Shown: positions 6,292 to 9,359 of the stretch, one piece after another | Layout: each line of letters opens with the position of its first letter | Numbering within the stretch: position 1 is the stretch's first letter | DNA from: Pirellulales bacterium | Lineage (GTDB): Bacteria; Planctomycetota; Planctomycetia; Pirellulales; JAICIG01 | Reading direction: 5' to 3' | DNA length: 9,359 nucleotides | NCBI GenBank assembly: GCA_025924495.1 | Contig: JAICIG010000316.1 | Location: 1-9,359 of the forward strand | Translations under genes and position numbers: made by a program | Notes under the pieces: generated by a model | The model's database searches: none | The model's input: the letters and a program-made list of their open reading frames with translations, nothing else | What the model was told of the DNA's origin: nothing

Positions 6292-8856
6292 ATGGCGAGA
6301 AGCGACGCCGTTTGGGGCATCGATATTGGTCAGTGCGCGCTGAAGGCGCTGCGTCTACGACCGCACGAGGATGAAGGCCGCGTCACCGCGGACGCCTTCG
6401 ACTACATCGAGTATCCGAAGATTCTCAGCCAGCCCGACGTCGATCCGGCTGAACTGGTGCGAGAGGCGCTCAAGCAGTTTTTGTCGCGCAACAGCGTGCG
6501 CGGCGATCGCGTGGTGATTTCGGTTTCCGGCCAGAGCGGGCTGGCGCGCTTCATCAAGCTGCCCCCAGTCGAATCGAAGAAGATTCCCGATATCGTCAAG
6601 TACGAAGCCAAGCAGCAGATACCATTCGCGCTGGAAGACGTCGTCTGGGACTACCAGCAGATGGCCGGCGGCAGCATGGTCGAAGGCTTTGCTATGGAGA
6701 CCGAAGTCGGCTTGTTCGCCATGAAGCGCGATCAGGTCTTTCGCGCCCTTAAGCCGTTTACCGAGGCCGGCATCGAGGTCGACATCATCCAGCTTACCCC
6801 GCTGGCGCTGTACAACTTCGCGGCGTTCGATCAAATGCCGAACTTGCCGCCGGCCGACGAGTACGATCCAGAGACTCCGCCCGAGTCAGTGGTACTGGTC
6901 TCGCTTGGCACCGACACGACCGACCTGGTCGTGACCAATGGCTTCCGGGTGTGGCAGCGCAGTATTCCAATCGGCGGCAACCACTTCACCAAGGCGCTGA
7001 CGAAAGAACTCAAGCTGACCTTCGCGTCGGCAGAGCACTTGAAGCGCAACGCCACGCAGGCCGAAGACCCCAAGGCGTTGTTCCAGGCCATGCGGCCGGT
7101 GTTCAACGATCTATTGACCGAAGTGCAGCGCTCGATCGGCTATTTCAGCAATCTCGATCGTCGGGCTAAGATTGGCCGCGCGATCGCCCTGGGCAACGCC
7201 ATGAAGTTGCCCGGCTTGCAGCGGTACCTGACGCAGAATCTGGGCTTTGAACTGAACAAGCTCGAATCGTTCCGGGCCATGAGCGGCACGACGGTCGTCG
7301 ATTCGCCCGTATTCAAGGACAACGTGCCCGCCTTTGGCGTATGTTACGGCCTGGCTTTGCAGGGCCTCCGCGACACGAAGATCAAGACGAACCTTCTGCC
7401 GCGCGAGATCGCCACGGATCGCATGATCCGCGCCAAGAAGCCGTGGGCCGTCGGCGCCGCGGCAGTCGTGCTGTTGAGCCTCACAGCGAGCTTTGGCAGC
7501 TACTGGCGCGCCAACAATTCCGTGCGGATGCAGGAGTATTTCGAGCCAGCGGTCAAACAGGCCGATAGCACGGTCAGCACGGCAAACCAATACAAGACGG
7601 ATTTCGAAAGCGCCAAAAGTAATTACGGAAAAACTGCCAAGATCGGCGAAGGTTTTGTGCAAAACGTCAGCGGCCGGGATGTCTGGCTGAAGGTGCTCAA
7701 GTCCGTCAATCTCTGCCTGCCGCGGAATGAGGGCGAACGGCCGAAGGAAATCACTGAGCGCAACGAGATCAGCATCGAGGACTTCGAATGCGTCTATTTC
7801 GACAAACTCGAAGACTGGTACGGCAAGGTGAAGGCCGATTACGAGAAACAAACGGGCGAGTACGTCGCTGCCAATTCGCCCCCCGCGGCGCCGCCGGCAG
7901 TTGATCCGAATGCTCAGCAACAGCCGGCGGGCGAAAACGGAAATCCGCCTCCCGATACAGCCGCAACGGCGGGGCAAAATGGTGCTCCTGCGGCGCCGAA
8001 CGCCACGACGCCGCCAACCGCTCCGAGTCCAGCAGCGCCGCCCGGACAACCGGCGCCTGCTCCTGGACAGCCAGCAGATCCCGCTGCAGCTGCGCAACCT
8101 GCTGCGCCGGCCGCAGCTGCGCCTGATGCCGGACCGACCGGCCCAGGTTGGGTGTTCCAGCTAAGAGGGCATCACTATCACAACAAGAAGAACGATCCCA
8201 ACCAGGGCGCGGTTTTTCTTGCCAAAACGCTGCTCAAGAACCTGCGGCAAAATGAAATCGAGATCCCGCTCGAAGAGCGACAACAGGGCGGGCCGACCAA
8301 GTTCCCCATCAAAAACCTAGGCATCGGCTATCCAGTGCTGGTCCATCAGAAGGCCATCGATTATGGGTTCAAACTGGAAGTCGAGGATCTCGACGGCGAT
8401 GAAGGCAAGGAGAACGGTAAAGGCAATGCAGGCCGCGGCAACATGCCCATGCAGCCCGGAGGCATGCCCGGCGATATGATCGGCGGCGCCGCCGGTAGCC
8501 AAACGCCAATGAAGATTATTTCGGCGCCTCGTTTCGATTTCATTGTGCAGTTTTGCTGGCAGGCGCCGTCGGCGGAGCAGTTGGAAAAAATCTCGGCCGA
8601 AATTCCCAGCGGCGTGCCGCTTCCGGCCGGACCTGCGGAAACGGAAGAGCCAGAAGCCGTAGGGACTCCCGCTACGAGCAAGCCCGCGGTTCCGGCGGCG
8701 GCGACACCGCCGGATGACGGTGCGCCCCCCGCTGAGCAGGAAGTTCCGGCGAGCGAAAGCGAAGGAGATGCAGAAAACGCGAAAGCCGTGGACAACGGCG
8801 CTGAAGAGCCGGAAAAAGCTGCGAACGACGCCAAGCCCGCTGCTGCAGAGCAGTAG
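6292..8856 (+). CDS. pilM: Type IV pilus assembly protein PilM fused to a PilN-like membrane protein
   Basis: This gene encodes part of the inner-membrane platform of a type IV pilus or related secretion machine. Residues 1 to about 358 are a full PilM actin-like (ASKHA) domain: IDIGQCALK (10-18), RFIKLPP (86-92), KYEAKQQIPFALEDVVWDY (103-121), the second phosphate loop SLGTDTTD (204-211), SIPIGGNHFT (224-233), and GNAMKLPGLQ (301-310). It runs straight into the PilN signature NLLPRE (367-372), the peptide that in separate PilN proteins binds PilM, then a transmembrane helix at about 384-404. The rest should be periplasmic: a helical segment (about 409-525), an Ala/Pro/Gln-rich linker (528-617), a PilN-like ferredoxin-type half with FQLRGHHYH and FLAKTLLKNL (622-651) plus RFDFIVQF (747-754), split by a Gly/Met-rich insert (about 702-738), and an acidic Pro/Ala/Glu tail (776-854). 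At 854 residues it is far longer than PilM (about 350). SD and ATG 6292 are clear. Confidence 0.9.
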   Translation: MARSDAVWGIDIGQCALKALRLRPHEDEGRVTADAFDYIEYPKILSQPDVDPAELVREALKQFLSRNSVRGDRVVISVSGQSGLARFIKLPPVESKKIPDIVKYEAKQQIPFALEDVVWDYQQMAGGSMVEGFAMETEVGLFAMKRDQVFRALKPFTEAGIEVDIIQLTPLALYNFAAFDQMPNLPPADEYDPETPPESVVLVSLGTDTTDLVVTNGFRVWQRSIPIGGNHFTKALTKELKLTFASAEHLKRNATQAEDPKALFQAMRPVFNDLLTEVQRSIGYFSNLDRRAKIGRAIALGNAMKLPGLQRYLTQNLGFELNKLESFRAMSGTTVVDSPVFKDNVPAFGVCYGLALQGLRDTKIKTNLLPREIATDRMIRAKKPWAVGAAAVVLLSLTASFGSYWRANNSVRMQEYFEPAVKQADSTVSTANQYKTDFESAKSNYGKTAKIGEGFVQNVSGRDVWLKVLKSVNLCLPRNEGERPKEITERNEISIEDFECVYFDKLEDWYGKVKADYEKQTGEYVAANSPPAAPPAVDPNAQQQPAGENGNPPPDTAATAGQNGAPAAPNATTPPTAPSPAAPPGQPAPAPGQPADPAAAAQPAAPAAAAPDAGPTGPGWVFQLRGHHYHNKKNDPNQGAVFLAKTLLKNLRQNEIEIPLEERQQGGPTKFPIKNLGIGYPVLVHQKAIDYGFKLEVEDLDGDEGKENGKGNAGRGNMPMQPGGMPGDMIGGAAGSQTPMKIISAPRFDFIVQFCWQAPSAEQLEKISAEIPSGVPLPAGPAETEEPEAVGTPATSKPAVPAAATPPDDGAPPAEQEVPASESEGDAENAKAVDNGAEEPEKAANDAKPAAAEQ
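7873..8142 (+). other. Ala/Pro/Gln-rich low-complexity linker coding region in pilM-pilN
   Basis: Codons 528-617 of the fusion encode a stretch dominated by Ala, Pro, Gln and Gly with few charged or bulky residues. It contains short imperfect repeats such as PGQPAPAPGQPADP and AAAAQPAAPAAAA. It separates the membrane-proximal helical segment from the ferredoxin-like half and probably acts as a flexible spacer in the periplasm. GCN/CCN codon runs make this DNA prone to length variation between strains. Confidence 0.7.
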
Positions 8857-8863
8857 TATGCGC

Positions 8864-8883
8864 GCCGCCGTGCGTCGGGCGGC
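8864..8883 (+). other. GC hairpin just after the pilM-pilN stop codon
   Basis: GCCGCC (8864-8869) and GGCGGC (8878-8883) pair as a 6-bp stem with an 8-nt loop, starting 7 nt after the TAG stop. No T tract follows, so it is unlikely to be an intrinsic terminator. It may protect or separate the upstream part of the operon mRNA. Confidence 0.3.
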
Positions 8884-8922
8884 CAGGCATCCGGTTCAAA
8901 GCCCGCATCTACCTCAAAAAAA

Positions 8923-8950
8923 CAGTTCAAAAACAACAGTTCAAAAACAA
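8923..8950 (+). repeat. Perfect 14-bp tandem duplication in an A-rich intergenic stretch
   Basis: CAGTTCAAAAACAA occurs twice head to tail (8923-8936 and 8937-8950). A degenerate third copy (CCTCAAAAAAA, 8912-8922) precedes it and AACG follows. The stretch is strikingly A-rich compared with its GC-rich surroundings and would be largely unstructured in RNA. It lies 63-90 nt before the next start codon. The remainder of the 157-bp gap (8857-9013) shows only the hairpin upstream and the SD downstream. Confidence 0.8.
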
Positions 8951-9000
8951 ACGTCGAGCGGAATCAATCCAGGTCGCTCTCTTCCACCTAAGGAATATCT

Positions 9001-9006
9001 GAGGAA
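9001..9006 (+). promoter_or_regulatory. Shine-Dalgarno site of the downstream membrane-protein gene
   Basis: GAGGAA sits 7 nt before ATG 9014 and supports that start. A second GAGG at 9008-9011 is only 2 nt from the ATG and too close to be the working site. Confidence 0.65.
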
Positions 9007-9013
9007 CGAGGTC

Positions 9014-9359
9014 ATGGACCAAGTCAAAGTTTTTATGGCCGTTTTGAAGAAATACCATTTCTGGATTCTCTCGGCCTTGGTCCTCATCGTGGGCGCGACG
9101 GTTTGGTATATGGCCTCGAATACTCTCGCGACGGAGTTCAAAGCCAACCTCGCCAAGATCGAAAGCGCCGATAAGGCGCTGACTTCGGCGGTGGGCGACA
9201 ATCCGCCCAACGCATCGTTCAAGGAAAAAGTCGACAAACTGCATGACGGGCTGAAAGTGGAAGTGGCCGACGTCTGGAAAGGCCTTTACGAAAGGCAGGT
9301 CGACTTATTTGTCTGGCCGGAGGGATTGGTCGCCGACTCGATCGCCAAGCTGGGACCGA
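9014..9359 (+). CDS. Single-pass membrane protein in PilO position (3' end outside window)
   Basis: The frame is open from ATG 9014 to the window edge (115 codons seen). A short basic cytoplasmic start (MDQVKVFMAVLKKYH) is followed by one transmembrane helix at about residues 16-34 (FWILSALVLIVGATVWYM). A hydrophilic segment rich in Lys, Glu and Ala (35-95) follows that looks helical. This inside-N, one-helix, periplasmic-helix layout, and its position right after a PilM-PilN fusion, fit PilO, which pairs with PilN in type IV pilus assembly. No PilO-specific residue pattern is recognisable, so this assignment rests on context. It is probably co-transcribed with pilM-pilN (157-bp gap, no terminator seen). 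Confidence 0.8.
   Translation, partial: MDQVKVFMAVLKKYHFWILSALVLIVGATVWYMASNTLATEFKANLAKIESADKALTSAVGDNPPNASFKEKVDKLHDGLKVEVADVWKGLYERQVDLFVWPEGLVADSIAKLGP

Noticed and set aside
6174..6374. TTG-started 66-codon frame beginning at the predicted pilM transcript start
   Set aside because: It runs out of frame into pilM, starts with TTG at the very 5' end of the predicted RNA, and has no motif. The leader is better explained by RNA structure and the SD at 6277-6283.
7111..8097. Minus-strand open frame of 328 codons inside pilM-pilN
   Set aside because: It is a mirror of the PilM frame and the Ala/Pro linker, with Arg-rich nonsense composition and no SD or family motif.
8864..8950. Hairpin plus A-rich stretch after pilM-pilN as an intrinsic terminator
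   Set aside because: On the plus strand the hairpin is followed by A residues rather than T, and only after a gap, so it does not fit a rightward intrinsic terminator.

Overview
The window looks like a GC-rich (by eye roughly 60% G+C) bacterial chromosome segment, most likely from a planctomycete of the Pirellulales type. That placement is an inference from protein style: a PilM-PilN fusion with a long Ala/Pro linker, a large glycoside hydrolase family 38 (GH38)-like protein of unusual sequence, and few strong Shine-Dalgarno (SD) sites. No database search was possible. I see no tRNA, rRNA, CRISPR array, transposase or other sign of a mobile element.

Layout from left to right. (1) Plus strand, 2-1631: the end of a dppD/oppD-type ATPase gene and a complete dppF/oppF-type ATPase gene, the two ATP-hydrolysing subunits of a peptide ABC importer. 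(2) Minus strand, transcribed leftward from about 6100 to 1600: a 950-residue GH38-like protein, then cmk (cytidylate kinase), which starts inside the previous stop codon (ATGA overlap), then plsC (1-acylglycerol-3-phosphate acyltransferase). The 3' ends of plsC and dppF overlap by 32 bp in convergent orientation. (3) A 429-bp divergent intergenic region, 5863-6291. It holds a good sigma-70-type promoter for the rightward genes, two adjacent palindromes lying on that promoter, and a leader that should fold into a long stem followed by a GNRA-capped hairpin. (4) Plus strand, 6292-9359: a gene fusing PilM to PilN, then the start of a single-pass membrane protein in the position where PilO is expected.

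How the genes relate. The rightward pair looks like the inner-membrane assembly platform of a type IV pilus or related type II secretion-like machine. PilM normally binds a short N-terminal peptide of PilN; here that peptide (NLLP motif) is joined directly to the C-terminus of PilM. The leftward cluster combines nucleotide supply (CMP/dCMP phosphorylation), phospholipid synthesis and a sugar-hydrolase-like protein. In that protein, positions matching the GH38 zinc ligand and nucleophile appear to be replaced, so its function is open. The items most worth following up are the degenerate GH38-like protein coupled to cmk, the PilM-PilN fusion, and the structured pilM leader. I did not find convincing evidence of a wholly new defence or mobile system.
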